The translations under genes and the position numbers were made by a program. This document shows positions 31,142 to 42,969 of a stretch of DNA of 64,000 nucleotides, in pieces. Within the stretch, counting starts at the first letter, position 1; the number at the start of each line of letters is the position of its first letter. This DNA is from Parageobacillus caldoxylosilyticus NBRC 107762 (GTDB taxonomy: Bacteria; Bacillota; Bacilli; Bacillales; Anoxybacillaceae): assembly GCF_000632715.1 (NCBI RefSeq), contig NZ_BAWO01000002.1:1-64000 (forward strand). The letters run 5' to 3'. The notes under the pieces were generated by a model. It was given only the letters and a program-made list of their open reading frames with translations, made no database searches and was not told where the DNA came from.

Positions 31142-33784
31142 CTATTTTTTTAATTCCGCCAGACGGGCGCGAACCGCTTCGCGTTTTTCTAAATAGTCTT
31201 TTTCTTTTCTCCGCTCTTCTTCAACGACATGCGCCGGGGCTTTGGAAAGAAACCCTTCGTTGCTTAGTTTCTTTTGCACACGCTCGACTTCTTTATTAAG
31301 CTTTTCCAGTTCTTTTTCGAGCCGCTTGATTTCTTCTTCGATATTGATAAGCCCCTCAAGCGGCAAAATCAATTCCGCACCGGTAACGACCGCGGTCATC
31401 GCCTTTTCTGCCGCTGGAATGTCGGTTGCAATCACAAGCTCGCTTGGATTGCAGAACCGTTCTAAATACGCGCGGTTTCTCTCCAGCGTTGCCTGTACTT
31501 GTTCATCTTTTGCTTTAATGTGCAATTTAACCGGTTTGCTTAACGGTGTATTCACTTCAGCGCGAATGTTGCGGACCGCGCGGATAATATCAACAAGAAG
31601 ACGCATTTCTTCCGCTGCTTTACGATTCGAAAGCTCAGGGCGCACTTCCGGCCATTTCGCAACTGTAATCGACTTCCCTTCATGTGGAAGGTGCTGCCAA
31701 ATTTCCTCGGTAATGAACGGCATGAACGGATGAAGCAGACGCATCGTATTGTCCAATACATAGGCCAATACGGAGCGAGTTGTCTTCTTCGCTTCCTCAT
31801 CGTCGCCGTAAAGCGGCAGTTTCGCCATTTCAATATACCAGTCGCACAAATCGTCCCAAATAAAGTTGTACAGCACGCGGCCGACTTCACCAAACTCGTA
31901 TTTTTCAGCGAGTTTTGTCACTGTTTCGATCGTTTCGTTCAAACGAGTTAAAATCCAATGATCGGCAACGGTTTTTTCTCCGCTTAAATCAAGCTGATCG
32001 TACGTCATTCCGCCCATGTTCATCAGCGCGAAGCGAGACGCATTCCAAATTTTATTGGCAAAATTCCATGTGGCTTCGACTTTCTCGGTACTAAAGCGCA
32101 AATCTTGTCCCGGCGAGCTTCCTGTTGCCAAGAAAAAGCGGAGCGAGTCGGCGCCGTACTGGTCGATGACATCCATCGGATCCACGCCGTTGCCAAGCGA
32201 TTTGCTCATTTTTCTTCCTTGCGAGTCGCGGACAAGTCCATGGATGAGTACATCTTTGAACGGCCGCTTGCCCGTAAATTCAAGACCTTGGAAAATCATG
32301 CGCGATACCCAGAAGAAAATGATGTCATATCCGGTGACAAGCACATCGGTTGGATAATAGCGTTTGTAATCTGGCGTCTCTGTATCCGGCCAGCCCATCG
32401 TTGAAAAAGGCCATAGGGCCGAGCTGAACCACGTGTCTAATACATCTGGGTCCTGCTCCCAATTTTCAATATCAGCCGGCGGTTCATGATCGACATAAAT
32501 TTCTCCTGTTTCTTTATGATACCAAGCCGGAATGCGATGCCCCCACCATAATTGTCGAGAAATGCACCAGTCGCGAATATTTTCGAGCCAATGCAAATAC
32601 GTTTTCTCAAATCGCTCCGGAACAAAATGTACTTTTCCTTCTGTTTTTTGCAGCTCAATCGCTGCTTCGGCAAGCGGCTTCATTTTTACAAACCATTGCG
32701 TCGACAAATACGGTTCCACCACAGCGCCGCTCCGTTCGCTATGGCCAACGGAATGCACATGCTCTTCGATTTTAAATAGCACGCCTTGTTCTTGCAAATC
32801 TTTCACGATTTGCTTGCGGCATTCAAAGCGGTCCAATCCTTGATATTGCAGGGCATTTTCATTCATCGTGCCGTCTTCGTTCATAACAAGGATGCGCGGC
32901 AAATTATGGCGGTTGCCGATTTCAAAGTCGTTCGGGTCATGCGCCGGCGTAATTTTCACCGCGCCCGAGCCGAATTCCATATCGACATATTCATCGGCGA
33001 TAATCGGAATTTCCCGGCCGACAATTGGCAAAATCACCGTTTTGCCGATGAGATGTTGATAGCGCTCATCATCCGGATGAACGGCTACAGCGGTATCGCC
33101 GAGCATCGTTTCCGGACGGGTCGTTGCCACTTCGATGTATCCCGATCCATCGGCAAGCGGATAGCGCATATGATAAAGCGCGCCTTTTACTTCTTTATAA
33201 ATAACTTCAATATCCGATAACGCCGTTTTTGTTACCGGATCCCAGTTAATAATGTATTCACCGCGATAAATAAGTCCTTTTCGATAAAGCGATACGAACA
33301 CTTCGCGCACCGCTTTCGATAATCCTTCGTCTAATGTAAAGCGCTCGCGCGTATAATCGAGGCCAAGCCCCAATTTCGCCCATTGCTGGCGGATATGGTT
33401 CGCATATTCTTCTTTCCATTTCCACGTTTCTTCAAGAAACTTTTCCCGGCCTAAATCATAGCGGGACAGTCCTTGCTTGCGCAGTTTTTCCTCTACTTTT
33501 GCCTGTGTGGCGATGCCGGCGTGGTCCATTCCCGGAAGCCACAGCACATCATAGCCTTGCATCCGTTTCATGCGCGTAATAATGTCTTGCAGCGTCGTGT
33601 CCCATGCATGTCCTAAATGCAGCTTTCCTGTTACGTTTGGCGGCGGGATCACAATCGTAAATGGCTTTTTATCAGGATCACCTGTCGCTTCAAAAAATTT
33701 CCCGTCAAGCCACCATTGATATCGATTGGCTTCCACCGCTTTATGGTCGTATTTCGTAGACATCGTAATCTCTTTTTGCTCCAT
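31142..33784 (-). CDS. valS: Valyl-tRNA synthetase ValS
   Basis: An 880-residue class I tRNA synthetase with the HIGH-type motif in [17 protein letters not shown], an editing domain ([20 protein letters not shown]), the KMSKS loop [11 protein letters not shown] and a C-terminal coiled coil ([18 protein letters not shown]). ATG 33782-33784 has AAGGAGGG upstream and begins [18 protein letters not shown]. It is preceded by a T-box leader, so expression should rise on valine-tRNA shortage. Confidence 0.97.
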   Translation of the reverse strand: MEQKEITMSTKYDHKAVEANRYQWWLDGKFFEATGDPDKKPFTIVIPPPNVTGKLHLGHAWDTTLQDIITRMKRMQGYDVLWLPGMDHAGIATQAKVEEKLRKQGLSRYDLGREKFLEETWKWKEEYANHIRQQWAKLGLGLDYTRERFTLDEGLSKAVREVFVSLYRKGLIYRGEYIINWDPVTKTALSDIEVIYKEVKGALYHMRYPLADGSGYIEVATTRPETMLGDTAVAVHPDDERYQHLIGKTVILPIVGREIPIIADEYVDMEFGSGAVKITPAHDPNDFEIGNRHNLPRILVMNEDGTMNENALQYQGLDRFECRKQIVKDLQEQGVLFKIEEHVHSVGHSERSGAVVEPYLSTQWFVKMKPLAEAAIELQKTEGKVHFVPERFEKTYLHWLENIRDWCISRQLWWGHRIPAWYHKETGEIYVDHEPPADIENWEQDPDVLDTWFSSALWPFSTMGWPDTETPDYKRYYPTDVLVTGYDIIFFWVSRMIFQGLEFTGKRPFKDVLIHGLVRDSQGRKMSKSLGNGVDPMDVIDQYGADSLRFFLATGSSPGQDLRFSTEKVEATWNFANKIWNASRFALMNMGGMTYDQLDLSGEKTVADHWILTRLNETIETVTKLAEKYEFGEVGRVLYNFIWDDLCDWYIEMAKLPLYGDDEEAKKTTRSVLAYVLDNTMRLLHPFMPFITEEIWQHLPHEGKSITVAKWPEVRPELSNRKAAEEMRLLVDIIRAVRNIRAEVNTPLSKPVKLHIKAKDEQVQATLERNRAYLERFCNPSELVIATDIPAAEKAMTAVVTGAELILPLEGLINIEEEIKRLEKELEKLNKEVERVQKKLSNEGFLSKAPAHVVEEERRKEKDYLEKREAVRARLAELKK

Positions 33785-33810
33785 TGTGTTTTCCCTCCTT
33801 CTTAATAAAT

Positions 33811-34115
33811 AAAAAACTCCTTTCATCCGAAAAAGGACGAAAGGAGACTCTTTCGCGGTACCACCTTTTTTCTTAAGCAAATCAAACTTGCTTAAGCGCT
33901 TCATTGCGATAACGGTCTGCGACCGGCTTCCTCTACTAGGCAAACACCGTTCAAAGAAGCAGCTCCAGGGCGACCTTCCAACGATAACTGTCCTAGGAAA
34001 TCTCGCAGCTAATGATTTCCCTCTCTGAAGGCGTTATTCGTTGTACTCTTCCCTGTCTTCGCTTTTGGCTATTTTTCTGTTTATTATACTACCGAAAAAC
34101 TTATTTCATCGTCAA
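33811..34115 (-). promoter_or_regulatory. valS promoter and T-box leader
   Basis: This fills the 440-base gap upstream of valS. On the minus strand: TTGACG (34110-34115) and TAGTAT (34086-34091), 18 bases apart; AG-box-like AGAGAGGGAA (about 34017-34026); a probable GUC valine specifier in GAAGGTCGCC (GTC at 33972-33974); the T-box core AAGGTGGTACCGCGA (33853-33867), which binds the uncharged tRNA 3' end; and a terminator CTCCTTTCGTCC/GGATGAAAGGAG (33817-33846) followed by TTTTTT. The specifier choice is inferred from position and identity of the downstream gene. Confidence 0.92.
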
Positions 34116-34223
34116 TCATCTTTGCCAAGTTTTTATTTATTTATTCCATCCATTCGTTTTTGGTGACAAAAAGATCGTCCAATCATATTTTATATAGTAA
34201 CGAAAAGAAGGAGGGACGGATCG

Positions 34224-34412
34224 ATGAAACGATTTAATCCATATTCATGGCCGCCATGGCTTCGCCAAGTGCGCGCCATCTGTGCGCAAGTCATCATTCC
34301 AATTACCATTTTTCAAGCCGTGCGTACCATTTTGTTACCGACGACGTTTGATGTCATCTTATTGGCCATTTTTGTGCTTATTGCGGTGGCTCTTCATCTG
34401 GAATGGATTTAG
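34224..34412 (+). CDS. Small membrane protein of unknown function
   Basis: A 62-codon frame with a strong ribosome site AAGGAGGG 8 bases before ATG. The start MKRFNPYSWPPWLRQVRAIC is basic and Trp/Pro-rich, followed by hydrophobic stretches (residues 20-35 and 40-61, DVILLAIFVLIAVALHLEWI). It diverges from the valS leader and its last 35 bases overlap the 3' end of ysxE on the other strand. Not recognised as a named family. The ribosome site and membrane character make it likely real. Confidence 0.65.
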   Translation: MKRFNPYSWPPWLRQVRAICAQVIIPITIFQAVRTILLPTTFDVILLAIFVLIAVALHLEWI

Positions 34413-35409
34413 TGTTTTCTGTCTCGTTCTGCTGAACAAGACGCATGACGATGTATTCCATATTTTTCATCGCAAAATAATGACGCTGCAATTCAGCGAC
34501 ATATTCACGTTCGTTTTTTTCGGGCTTCCGTTTTGTTTCATATTCATCAATGCAGCGATAAAAAAAATGCGGCTGGGCAAGATGGCTGTAAAGAAAGGAG
34601 CGCTCCTCTTCCGTGAGCGGCAATATTTCTTCATACTCTTTTACTCCTTCTGCCCATTCATTACTGACTGGCGGGAATGTACGCATATGATGGCGAAGCG
34701 CCATGACGATATCGAAAAGCGGCGAATTCCAGCTGGCCCGTTCCCAGCTAAAAAAATAGCGCTGTTCTTTTCCCGTTTCAAGATAATGAGAAAGCCGTGC
34801 TTTTCCGTGAATCCAGGCGATTCTCCATTTTTTTGTTTCCTTTATCTTTTCATACCATTTCTCTAGCTCCGTCTCCGCAAACCAATAGGCTTGCATGATT
34901 TCATAAAAATAGGCGCAGCATTGCAGCTGAAATGGCGACATATACCATGTATTTTCGCATTTTTCTATATAAGCTTGCAAAAAGGAACGCTGCTGTTTCC
35001 ATTCCTTCTTTTTCTGCTCATAATAGGCGCTGATCTCTTCTTCGCGAACATCGATCTGCTTGAGCGACGTTTGGTGCAAATAAGCGAGAGTGCGGAAAAA
35101 AGAGCGAATTTGTTCGTGTTTTTCTTTTCTTTTCTCTATCGCAATCCACGGCATTAAATAATAATGCCGGCCATGCGAGACAAACGGCAAACCTTGCCTG
35201 GATAAATAAAGGGGAATCATTTGTTTTCCATACAGCATGTATGATTGCTGGACGGCCGCCATTTCCCTGGCGTTTGTTATTTCTTTTAAAGCAAATAGTC
35301 CGGCGTTCGCGTAGACTTTTTTTACTTTCCCGTAATCATCGACGCGAAACGGCTTTAACCCGTATTGCTGCAAAATGGGAGCGTACATGCGGATGTGTTC
35401 TTCGTTCAA
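34378..35409 (-). CDS. ysxE: Spore coat protein kinase-like YsxE
   Basis: A 343-residue protein of the CotS/YsxE/YutH family with a degenerate aminoglycoside-kinase-like fold: GLFALKEITNAREMAAVQQS (lysine region), ITIHG-type loop as IAWIHGKARLSHYL, and FFSWERASWNSPLFDIVMAL in the metal-site position. A TTG at 35407-35409 is used as start because GGGAGGT lies 9 bases upstream and it begins NEEHIRMYAPILQQYGL, as in the family; the longer frame runs into spoVID. In Bacillus it is cotranscribed with spoVID and goes to the spore coat. Confidence 0.88.
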   Translation of the reverse strand: MNEEHIRMYAPILQQYGLKPFRVDDYGKVKKVYANAGLFALKEITNAREMAAVQQSYMLYGKQMIPLYLSRQGLPFVSHGRHYYLMPWIAIEKRKEKHEQIRSFFRTLAYLHQTSLKQIDVREEEISAYYEQKKKEWKQQRSFLQAYIEKCENTWYMSPFQLQCCAYFYEIMQAYWFAETELEKWYEKIKETKKWRIAWIHGKARLSHYLETGKEQRYFFSWERASWNSPLFDIVMALRHHMRTFPPVSNEWAEGVKEYEEILPLTEEERSFLYSHLAQPHFFYRCIDEYETKRKPEKNEREYVAELQRHYFAMKNMEYIVMRLVQQNETENTKSIPDEEPPQ

Positions 35410-35458
35410 AAAAACGACCTCCCTCCATAAAAAGAAGTGAGGAATCATATTTCCCTCA

Positions 35459-36640
35459 CTATAAAGGGCGGCTCCCCACCAGCGCCGGGATATATAACAG
35501 TTGCCCTTCATGAATGTCTTCCGGGCTTTCCAATTGATTGACACGCAGCAGTTGCTGGACGGTTAAGTCGTACCGTTCGGCGATCTTGTCCAACGAATCT
35601 CCTTGCTGAACGATGCAAATTTTTACTCTCGTAAATTCCTCCGCTTGATTTTTGGCAAATAGTTTTGTTAAATATAACGCATTTTCGCTTTTTACTTTTG
35701 TTTTTTCGTTTTCATCTTCTACTTCTTCCGTTTTGTTTTCATCATTTTCTTTGATGGCGCCGATCGACACTTTTGCCTCCTGCTGCGGTACAGCCGTTTC
35801 TTCTTCCATTTCGTTTTCTCCTACCACTTTATTTTCTTCTTTTTCTTCTACTACTTTATTTTCTTCTTCTGTCTGCACCGGTTCGTTTTCCATAAACGGC
35901 ACCGCTGTTTCTTTCTTTTCCGCCGTTTGTTCCGCCGGATTTAACGGCACCACATTTTCTTCTTTGATTTTCTTTTCTTCCTTGAGTTTCTTTTCTTCTT
36001 TGAATTTTTTTTCTTTTCGATCAGCTGCTGCTTCCTCTTGCTCCTCATTCTGCTCTGCCAGCATGCCATCCGCAACAAAAACCGGCTCTTCTTCCGGCTG
36101 CTCGTTCCGCTGTTCATCTTCATATGCCTCTTTGCGCGCCACTACCTCAAACGGTTCAAACAACGGTTCGTCATCTTCTTCCGCAGCTGCCAAAGATTCC
36201 TGATGAAGCGGCGCTTCGCTAATGCCGCTGATTGAAATATCCGCCGTCACTACCAATCTCCCATCTTCACTTAAATCATAGTCAAACGATTCGACTGTCA
36301 CGTATACATCCTCTAAATGATGAATGCGGTTTTTTGGAATCGTAATATCGATGGGAAAACGGTGCGACAATTCGCTGATGCCGTCTTCACGCGTGGAAAT
36401 GCGCTGAATAAATCGATGGCTGACAAAATCAAATGAATCTGTATCTATATCGCTCTCTTCCCCTTCCGCCATGCGAAATTCCCCGCTTAATTGCAAAGCC
36501 CCGCGAATCGTAATATATTGCTCGTATTCATCGACGGAGACGACCGGATCAAGCGAAATAGAAAGAAATTCGGCGACTTCCTGTCCTTTTTTAAACCAGA
36601 CCGATTCCTCGAGGGAAAAACGCAAATACGATTGCTCCAA
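35459..36640 (-). CDS. spoVID: Spore coat morphogenetic protein SpoVID
   Basis: A 393-residue protein that helps the coat encase the spore. The N-terminal domain (residues 1-135) is the conserved SpoVID region that contacts coat proteins; a long acidic/lysine-rich linker follows with short repeats (KEEKKLKEEKKIKEEN near 215-235, EENKVV near 258-272); the C-terminal LysM domain is VQQGDSLDKIAERYDLTVQQ (about 343-388). The TTG at 36638-36640 has AAGGAGGAA in front. SafA, its partner, is encoded at the left edge of the window. Paired with ysxE. Confidence 0.92.
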   Translation of the reverse strand: MEQSYLRFSLEESVWFKKGQEVAEFLSISLDPVVSVDEYEQYITIRGALQLSGEFRMAEGEESDIDTDSFDFVSHRFIQRISTREDGISELSHRFPIDITIPKNRIHHLEDVYVTVESFDYDLSEDGRLVVTADISISGISEAPLHQESLAAAEEDDEPLFEPFEVVARKEAYEDEQRNEQPEEEPVFVADGMLAEQNEEQEEAAADRKEKKFKEEKKLKEEKKIKEENVVPLNPAEQTAEKKETAVPFMENEPVQTEEENKVVEEKEENKVVGENEMEEETAVPQQEAKVSIGAIKENDENKTEEVEDENEKTKVKSENALYLTKLFAKNQAEEFTRVKICIVQQGDSLDKIAERYDLTVQQLLRVNQLESPEDIHEGQLLYIPALVGSRPL

Positions 36641-36721
36641 CCGTGTTTCCTCCTTCCGTCCCTTTGCGAAATTTTTCTATGACATTATCCATTGTATGAA
36701 GGAAAAAGAAGCAGTATGAAT

Positions 36722-36759
36722 AAAAAAATCGGGTTGTCCCACCAAAAGTGGACAACCCG
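36722..36759 (-). terminator. Terminator after hemL
   Basis: CGGGTTGTCC (36730-36739) pairs with GGACAACCCG (36750-36759), followed on the minus strand by TTTTTTTA. It ends the hemAXCDBL operon. Confidence 0.9.
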
Positions 36760-36764
36760 TTCGT

Positions 36765-38060
36765 TTATTTCCCTTCGCGAATTTTCGCAAATGCGCGTTC
36801 TGCCGCAGCGATTGTTTTTTCAATATCTTCCTCTGTATGTTCCGTGGACAAAAACAATCCTTCAAATTGCGACGGCGGCAGGAAGATTCCTTGTTCCGCC
36901 ATTTCGCGATAATAGATCGCAAACATATCTAAATCGGATGTTTTCGCTTTTTCGTAGTTTATCACTTTTTCGTTTGTAAAGAAGAAACCAATCATCGAAC
37001 CAGCGCGGTTAATTGTATGCGGGATTTCGTATTTTTCTGCCGCTTTGCGCAATCCTTCTTCCAATCGATCCGCTTTTTTGCGGAATTCATCGTATGTTTC
37101 CGGCGTCAGCTGAATCAATGTTTCATATCCAGCCGTCATGGCGAGCGGATTTCCCGATAAGGTGCCGGCTTGATAAACCGGACCGCTCGGCGCGACTTTT
37201 TCCATAATTTCCGCTTTTCCGCCGTACGCTCCGACCGGAAGTCCACCGCCGATGACTTTTCCAAGACACGTCAAATCCGGTTCAATGCCGAAATATCCTT
37301 GCGCGCAATGATAATCCACGCGGAAGCCGGTCATGACTTCGTCGAAAATAAGCAGCGCCCCATATTGTTTCGTAATGTCTCTTAATCCCTGCAAAAAGCC
37401 CGGAACCGGCGGAACCACACCCATGTTTCCGGCAACCGGCTCGACGATGACCGCAGCGATATCTTCGCCAAATCGTTCAAATGCGTAGCGGACGCTTTCT
37501 AAATCGTTGTAAGGAACAGTGATCGTATTTTGCGCCACCGCTTCTGGAACGCCAGGGCTATCCGGCAATCCAAGTGTCGCTACTCCTGAACCAGCTTTTA
37601 TCAGCAGCGAGTCACCGTGACCATGATAGCTTCCTTCAAATTTAACAATTTTATTACGCCCTGTGTAGCCACGTGCCAGACGAATCGCACTCATCGTTGC
37701 TTCCGTTCCGGAGTTCACCATCCGCACAATTTCGACGGACGGTACCCGCTCAATCACTAATTTCGCTAACTCGTTTTCAATTAATGTCGGTGCACCAAAG
37801 CTCGTGCCGTTTTCCGTCACTTTTTTTAACGCTTCGACAACACGAGGATTCGCATGGCCTAAAATAAGCGGACCCCAAGATAACACATAATCGATATATT
37901 CATTGCCATCGATATCGTAAATTTTCGAACCTTTGCCGCGCGCCATAAAGATCGGTGTCATGCGGACGGATTTAAATGCGCGGACAGGACTGTTGACACC
38001 ACCCGGCAGCAGCCGGACCGCTTCTTCATACGCCGCTTTTGAACGTTCATAGCTTCGCAT
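36765..38060 (-). CDS. hemL: Glutamate-1-semialdehyde 2,1-aminomutase HemL
   Basis: A 431-residue PLP enzyme that makes 5-aminolevulinate from glutamate-1-semialdehyde. Visible are the early [50 protein letters not shown], the aspartate in [12 protein letters not shown] and the PLP lysine in [16 protein letters not shown]. It is the last gene of the hem operon, 16 bases after hemB. Confidence 0.97.
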   Translation of the reverse strand: MRSYERSKAAYEEAVRLLPGGVNSPVRAFKSVRMTPIFMARGKGSKIYDIDGNEYIDYVLSWGPLILGHANPRVVEALKKVTENGTSFGAPTLIENELAKLVIERVPSVEIVRMVNSGTEATMSAIRLARGYTGRNKIVKFEGSYHGHGDSLLIKAGSGVATLGLPDSPGVPEAVAQNTITVPYNDLESVRYAFERFGEDIAAVIVEPVAGNMGVVPPVPGFLQGLRDITKQYGALLIFDEVMTGFRVDYHCAQGYFGIEPDLTCLGKVIGGGLPVGAYGGKAEIMEKVAPSGPVYQAGTLSGNPLAMTAGYETLIQLTPETYDEFRKKADRLEEGLRKAAEKYEIPHTINRAGSMIGFFFTNEKVINYEKAKTSDLDMFAIYYREMAEQGIFLPPSQFEGLFLSTEHTEEDIEKTIAAAERAFAKIREGK

Positions 38061-38076
38061 CTATTGGTTCTCCTTT

Positions 38077-39054
38077 CTACTCATTTAACCAGCGAGCCAC
38101 ATCTTTAGCAAAATACGTGATAATTAAATCCGCGCCGGCCCGCTTCATGCCAGTAAGCATTTCCATCACAATTTCTTTTTCGTTAATCCAGCCGTTTTGC
38201 GCCGCTGCTTTTACCATCGAATATTCGCCGCTGACATTATAGGCGACAAGCGGAAGATGGAAATGGTTTTTCATGTCACGGATAATATCCAAATAAGCAA
38301 GCGATGGTTTTACCATTAAAAAGTCGGCGCCTTCGCGTACGTCCGATTCCGCTTCCCTGAACGCTTCAAGACGGTTTGCCGGATCCATTTGATATGTTTT
38401 CCGGTCGCCGAATTGCGGCGTGCTATCTGCAGCATCACGGAACGGACCATAGAACGCGGATGCATATTTAATCGCATAAGACATAATCGGTACATGCGTA
38501 AATCCTGCTTCATCGAGTCCTTGGCGAATCGCGGCAACGAAACCGTCCATCATGTTCGAAGGCGCGATAATATCAGCGCCTGCCTGCGCCTGGCTGACCG
38601 CGGTTTTCACCAGCAATTCAAGCGATGGATCGTTTAATACTTGCTCGTTTTCGATCACGCCGCAATGTCCATGGCTCGTATATTCACATAAACATGTATC
38701 AGCAATGACAATGATATCTGGATAATTTGCTTTGATTTGGCGGATCGCCTGCTGGACGATCCCATGCTCACAATATGCTTGCGAACCGACTTCATCTTTT
38801 TCTGCTGGCACGCCGAAAACGATTACCGATTTAATGCCTAGTTGGACGACTTCGTCCATTTCTTCATTTAAGCGGTCAAGCGAAAATTGGTATATTCCGG
38901 GCATGGACGGTACTTCCCGTTTTACCCCTTTTTCTTCGACGACAAAAATCGGATAAATAAGGTCGTCTACATGCAGATGCGTTTCTCTTACCATCGCCCG
39001 TAAATTCGCTGTTTGCCGCAAACGGCGATGGCGATCAAATCGTAATGTCGCCAT
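38077..39054 (-). CDS. hemB: Porphobilinogen synthase HemB
   Basis: A 325-residue enzyme condensing two 5-aminolevulinates. The zinc cysteines are in [15 protein letters not shown]; the two active-site lysines are in [19 protein letters not shown] and [10 protein letters not shown]. It overlaps hemD by 20 bases and precedes hemL. Confidence 0.97.
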   Translation of the reverse strand: MATLRFDRHRRLRQTANLRAMVRETHLHVDDLIYPIFVVEEKGVKREVPSMPGIYQFSLDRLNEEMDEVVQLGIKSVIVFGVPAEKDEVGSQAYCEHGIVQQAIRQIKANYPDIIVIADTCLCEYTSHGHCGVIENEQVLNDPSLELLVKTAVSQAQAGADIIAPSNMMDGFVAAIRQGLDEAGFTHVPIMSYAIKYASAFYGPFRDAADSTPQFGDRKTYQMDPANRLEAFREAESDVREGADFLMVKPSLAYLDIIRDMKNHFHLPLVAYNVSGEYSMVKAAAQNGWINEKEIVMEMLTGMKRAGADLIITYFAKDVARWLNE

Positions 39055-39838
39055 TTATTTTTCCCTCCATCGTTCGTTTTGCAAAATATTGTTCCATCTC
39101 TTTTATCATATCATCAATCGTATACTGATCCGGACAAATATGCACAGAAAGCCCCGCTTTTTCCGCTGTTTCCTTCGTAACAGGGCCGATGCAGGCGATC
39201 ACGCAACCGCTAAGTAACGAAGCGATGTCTTCTCCTTCCATCATCCGCATAAAGCTTTGTACGGTAGAAGAACTTGTAAACGTGATCACATCCAGTTTTC
39301 TTTCCCGCAACAGATATAGCAATTGTTCTTTTCCTGATTCGTTCATTGATGTTTCGTATGCGATAAGGTCCGTTACGTCTGCTCCCATGTTGATCAGCGC
39401 ATCTCGCAATACCGGCCTTGCTAAATTTCCTTTCACTAGAAGGATGCGGTCGCGCGGCTTAACAAGCGGTTTTAGCGCCTCGATAACCCCTTCGGCGACA
39501 AATTCATCAGGGACCACCGCTGGAGAAACACCATACGCTTTTAACGCCGCCGCCGTTTTTTTGCCGACTACCGCTACTTTTGGAAGCGGCGTTTCCTTTT
39601 TTACAAATGGGAAGAAAAACTTTACCCCGTTGGCGCTCGTAAAAATAAGCCAGTCATAATTGGCCAGATGACGGACGCACTCGGCAATCGTTTCCGGTTT
39701 AGAGGAAGGGGAAATAGAGATAAGCGGAATTTCAATCGGCGTTGCTCCCGCTTGGCGCAACTTTTCCGAGAACGTTTTCGCCTGCTCTTTTCCTCTTGTC
39801 ACAAGCACCGTTTTCCCCATCAACGGACCGCTTGCCAT
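39035..39838 (-). CDS. hemD: Uroporphyrinogen-III synthase HemD
   Basis: A 267-residue two-domain enzyme that cyclises hydroxymethylbilane with ring D inversion. Sequence is poorly conserved in this family; recognisable parts are [48 protein letters not shown] and [17 protein letters not shown]. The start overlaps the hemC stop by one base (TAATG), and the end overlaps hemB. Confidence 0.94.
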   Translation of the reverse strand: MASGPLMGKTVLVTRGKEQAKTFSEKLRQAGATPIEIPLISISPSSKPETIAECVRHLANYDWLIFTSANGVKFFFPFVKKETPLPKVAVVGKKTAAALKAYGVSPAVVPDEFVAEGVIEALKPLVKPRDRILLVKGNLARPVLRDALINMGADVTDLIAYETSMNESGKEQLLYLLRERKLDVITFTSSSTVQSFMRMMEGEDIASLLSGCVIACIGPVTKETAEKAGLSVHICPDQYTIDDMIKEMEQYFAKRTMEGKINGDITI

Positions 39839-40770
39839 TACCGATTCATCTCCTCTTTCACCCGCTCGATTAACGCTTTCGCCCCTTGTTCGCTTAATAG
39901 GGCTGCCGCTTGGATTCCAACTTCCTCCGGATTCGTTCCGCTTACCATCTCTTTATATATTTCTTTTCCATCCGGCGATGCGACAAGTGCGGTCAACACG
40001 ATGTCGTTGCGCTCATCAATATACGCATAGCCGGCGATCGGCACTTGACAGCCGCCTTCCATCTGCTGTAAAAAGGCACGTTCCGCCCGTACCGCCCGCT
40101 CGGTATTGACATCGTTTAATTTTTGCAACCACTCGCGCAGCTCGTCATCATTTTCGCGGCATTCCACCGCCAGCGCCCCTTGCCCAACGGCAGGAAGACA
40201 TACATCGGTTGATAAATATTCGGTAATGACATCGCTTGCCCAGCCCATGCGCACCAATCCGGCCGCCGCCAAAATAATCGCGTCATACGCTTCGCTTTCC
40301 AACTTTGCCAGCCTTGTATCAATGTTGCCGCGAATCCATTTAATGTTGACATCCGGCCGCTTAGCGAGTATTTGCGCAGACCGCCGCAAACTGCTTGTCC
40401 CGATGATTGCCCCGCTTGGCAGATCGGCAAACGTTTTTTTCTGTTTGCTGATGAGCACATCGCGATGATCTTCTCTTAGCGGCACGCAGCCGATCACCAA
40501 GCCTTTCGGCAGCAAAGCCGGCATATCTTTCATGCTATGTACAGCCATATCAATCTCGCTATCTAACATAGCTTGTTCAATCTCTTTCACAAACAGCCCT
40601 TTGCCACCGACTTTAGAGAGCGTCACATTGACAATTTTATCTCCTCTCGTGACAATTTCTTTTACTTCAAATTCAAACGGCGCTCCTAATCGTTTCAGCT
40701 GCTCAATCACCAAGTTGGTTTGCGTCAGGGCGAGTTTGCTGCGCCGCGATCCGACGATGATTTTCCGCAT
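39838..40770 (-). CDS. hemC: Hydroxymethylbilane synthase HemC
   Basis: A 310-residue enzyme that polymerises four porphobilinogens on a dipyrromethane cofactor. It starts [20 protein letters not shown], has [32 protein letters not shown] and the cofactor-binding cysteine in [16 protein letters not shown] 40768-40770 has GGAGGAG upstream; the longer in-frame extension to 40869 is into hemX and not supported. Confidence 0.96.
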   Translation of the reverse strand: MRKIIVGSRRSKLALTQTNLVIEQLKRLGAPFEFEVKEIVTRGDKIVNVTLSKVGGKGLFVKEIEQAMLDSEIDMAVHSMKDMPALLPKGLVIGCVPLREDHRDVLISKQKKTFADLPSGAIIGTSSLRRSAQILAKRPDVNIKWIRGNIDTRLAKLESEAYDAIILAAAGLVRMGWASDVITEYLSTDVCLPAVGQGALAVECRENDDELREWLQKLNDVNTERAVRAERAFLQQMEGGCQVPIAGYAYIDERNDIVLTALVASPDGKEIYKEMVSGTNPEEVGIQAAALLSEQGAKALIERVKEEMNR

Positions 40771-40784
40771 TTTGCACTCCTCCG

Positions 40785-41615
40785 TTATGAATCCCAAAAA
40801 TGAAATCTCGATAAACTGCCGAATAAGAAAAAGTTTACCAATAAAAATAAAAACGAACCGATATTCCAAAGCGCAATCGCCTTTCCTTGCACTTGCTGGA
40901 CAGCGCGCTTGTAAAAGTAAACGCTGTACACCGCCAGCACCAGAAAGGAGCCTAACACTTTGGCATCATACCAATGAAAATTTTCGACTTTGATATAGGC
41001 CCAGATGACTCCAAGAATTAATCCTAATAACAACATAGGCAATCCAAGCAAATTTAAAACATACGACATAAAATCTAATTTCGTTAAATCCGCCATCCGC
41101 CACAACCGCTTGCCCCATTTTTTCCGCTTTAATAAGCTATATTGCAGCATGTATAAGATCGAAAAGATAAATGAAAGCGAAAACGCCGCATACGCGAACA
41201 GCGTTATAGCAATATGGATAATAAGCAGCTCAGAAATGAGCCGCTCGGCAACAGCCGGCGACTGATGGTTTGGCGCAAACGTATGAATAGCCAAAATCAA
41301 AAAAGCAAGCACATTCGTGAAAAAAACGATAAAATCCACGCGCATGAACCGGTTAATGACCAAAGACAGCGTAATAAGCAGCCAGGCGTAAAAGTAAAGG
41401 CCTTCCGACATCGTTAAAACTGGAAAGCGCCCTGTCTGTATGATGCGAAACAAAAAAAAGAACGTTTGAAACAGCCAAACAATAGAAAGTAACCAGAAGG
41501 CGAGTTGATTCGCCTTCCGGTTATGTTGGAGAAAATCAATGAAGTATAAAAGTATGGACAGTACATACAGAATAATAGACAGCTCGTAAAACCGGGTCAT
41601 GGTCATCTCTAACAT
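40785..41615 (-). CDS. hemX: HemX membrane protein, regulator of HemA level
   Basis: A 276-residue integral membrane protein of the cytochrome c assembly (CcsA-like) family with about eight membrane segments. In B. subtilis HemX lowers the cellular amount of glutamyl-tRNA reductase. It opens [23 protein letters not shown] 41613-41615 has AGAGGA upstream and gives the family length. It lies between hemA (16 bases) and hemC (14 bases). Confidence 0.93.
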   Translation of the reverse strand: MLEMTMTRFYELSIILYVLSILLYFIDFLQHNRKANQLAFWLLSIVWLFQTFFFLFRIIQTGRFPVLTMSEGLYFYAWLLITLSLVINRFMRVDFIVFFTNVLAFLILAIHTFAPNHQSPAVAERLISELLIIHIAITLFAYAAFSLSFIFSILYMLQYSLLKRKKWGKRLWRMADLTKLDFMSYVLNLLGLPMLLLGLILGVIWAYIKVENFHWYDAKVLGSFLVLAVYSVYFYKRAVQQVQGKAIALWNIGSFLFLLVNFFLFGSLSRFHFWDS

Positions 41616-41631
41616 ATGCCAAAATCCTCTC

Positions 41632-42969
41632 TTATGACTGCAGAGACGGCATAGCGGCGCGTTGACCATCTGCTTTTCCTTGTTTTTGTTTTTGCTCCTC
41701 AACGGCATCCTCAATATTGAAAATTTTCATAAACAATTGCAACGCTTCTTCCGCATTTGGCTCTGCCGCCAGTTCTTTTGCCCGTAAAATCGGATCGCGC
41801 AGCAATTGGTTAATGATGCTTTTCGTATGCTTATTTAATACTTTACGATCCCGTTCCGATAAGTGCGGCAACTTCCGCTCGATGCTTTTCATCGTCTCGG
41901 CTTGAATCGCCAATGCTTTTTCGCGAAGTGCGGCAATCACCGGCACGACGCCAAGCGTCTGCAGCCATTGCTGGAAGGCGACAAGTTCCGTACCGATCAT
42001 ATTCCCGATTTGTCTGGCCGCTTTTTCGCGCTCTGCCAAATTCGCTTGCACAATTCCTTCTAAATCATCAATATCATATAAAAAGATGCTTTCCAATTCA
42101 GCAAGCGCTGGATCTAAATCGCGCGGGACGGCGATATCGACCATAAACAGCGGGCGGCCTTTTCTCATCTTGTCTAACGGAGCCATCATTTCTTTCGTAA
42201 TGATATAGCCTTTTGCTCCTGTCGAGCTGATGACAATGTCGGCTTCAAGCAACGCACAAGACAGTTCGGAAAGCGATTTGGCCGTCCCGGAAAACTTTTT
42301 CGCCAGCTGCTCCGCTTTTTCGAGCGTGCGGTTGACAACGGTTACCTTTTTCACACCGTTGCCATATAAATTTTGTGCCGCCAACTCTCCCATTTTGCCG
42401 GCGCCGATAATTAAAACATGTTTGGAAGATAAATCGCCAAAAATCTTTTTGGCAAGCTCGACCGCCGCATAGCTTACCGACACCGCGTGCGCGCCGATTT
42501 CTGTTTCCGAATGGGCGCGTTTGGCAAATGTCACCGCCTGTTTGAATAAATGATTAAAAATCGTGCCGGTCGTTCCTGCCTCCTGAGCAAGAAGGTAGCT
42601 TGTTTTCACTTGTCCTAAAATTTGCGTTTCCCCTAAAATCATTGAATCGAGACCGGAAGCAACACGGAATAAATGCTCCACCGCTGCTTCATTTTCAAGC
42701 ACATTTAAATACGGTGCAAGCGTGTCGAGGTCGATATGAAACCAGTCCGCTAAAAAAGCTTTTATATAATAACGGCCAGTATGCAACTGGTCGACAACGG
42801 CATAAATTTCCGTACGATTGCATGTAGACACGATTACATTTTCTAAAATGCTTTTTTGCTGCTGCAACTGCTTCATCGCATCAGCCAATTCCGGCTCGCT
42901 AAACGTCAGTTTTTCACGGATTTCAACAGGGGCCGTTTTATAGTTTATGCCAACGACAACTACATGCAC
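41632..42969 (-). CDS. hemA: Glutamyl-tRNA reductase HemA
   Basis: A 445-residue NADPH enzyme that starts tetrapyrrole synthesis by reducing glutamyl-tRNA. The nucleophilic cysteine is in [14 protein letters not shown], [10 protein letters not shown] is present, the NADPH loop is [17 protein letters not shown], and a C-terminal dimer helix region follows. Start is a GTG (42967-42969) with AGGGGG upstream. First gene of hemAXCDBL. An AT-rich TTATAATTGTAAAA near the upstream region resembles but does not match a PerR box well. Confidence 0.96.
   Translation of the reverse strand: MHVVVVGINYKTAPVEIREKLTFSEPELADAMKQLQQQKSILENVIVSTCNRTEIYAVVDQLHTGRYYIKAFLADWFHIDLDTLAPYLNVLENEAAVEHLFRVASGLDSMILGETQILGQVKTSYLLAQEAGTTGTIFNHLFKQAVTFAKRAHSETEIGAHAVSVSYAAVELAKKIFGDLSSKHVLIIGAGKMGELAAQNLYGNGVKKVTVVNRTLEKAEQLAKKFSGTAKSLSELSCALLEADIVISSTGAKGYIITKEMMAPLDKMRKGRPLFMVDIAVPRDLDPALAELESIFLYDIDDLEGIVQANLAEREKAARQIGNMIGTELVAFQQWLQTLGVVPVIAALREKALAIQAETMKSIERKLPHLSERDRKVLNKHTKSIINQLLRDPILRAKELAAEPNAEEALQLFMKIFNIEDAVEEQKQKQGKADGQRAAMPSLQS

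Noticed and set aside
35652-36203. Serine-rich plus-strand frame opposite spoVID
   Set aside because: It is produced by the Lys/Glu repeats of spoVID read on the other strand and has no independent support.
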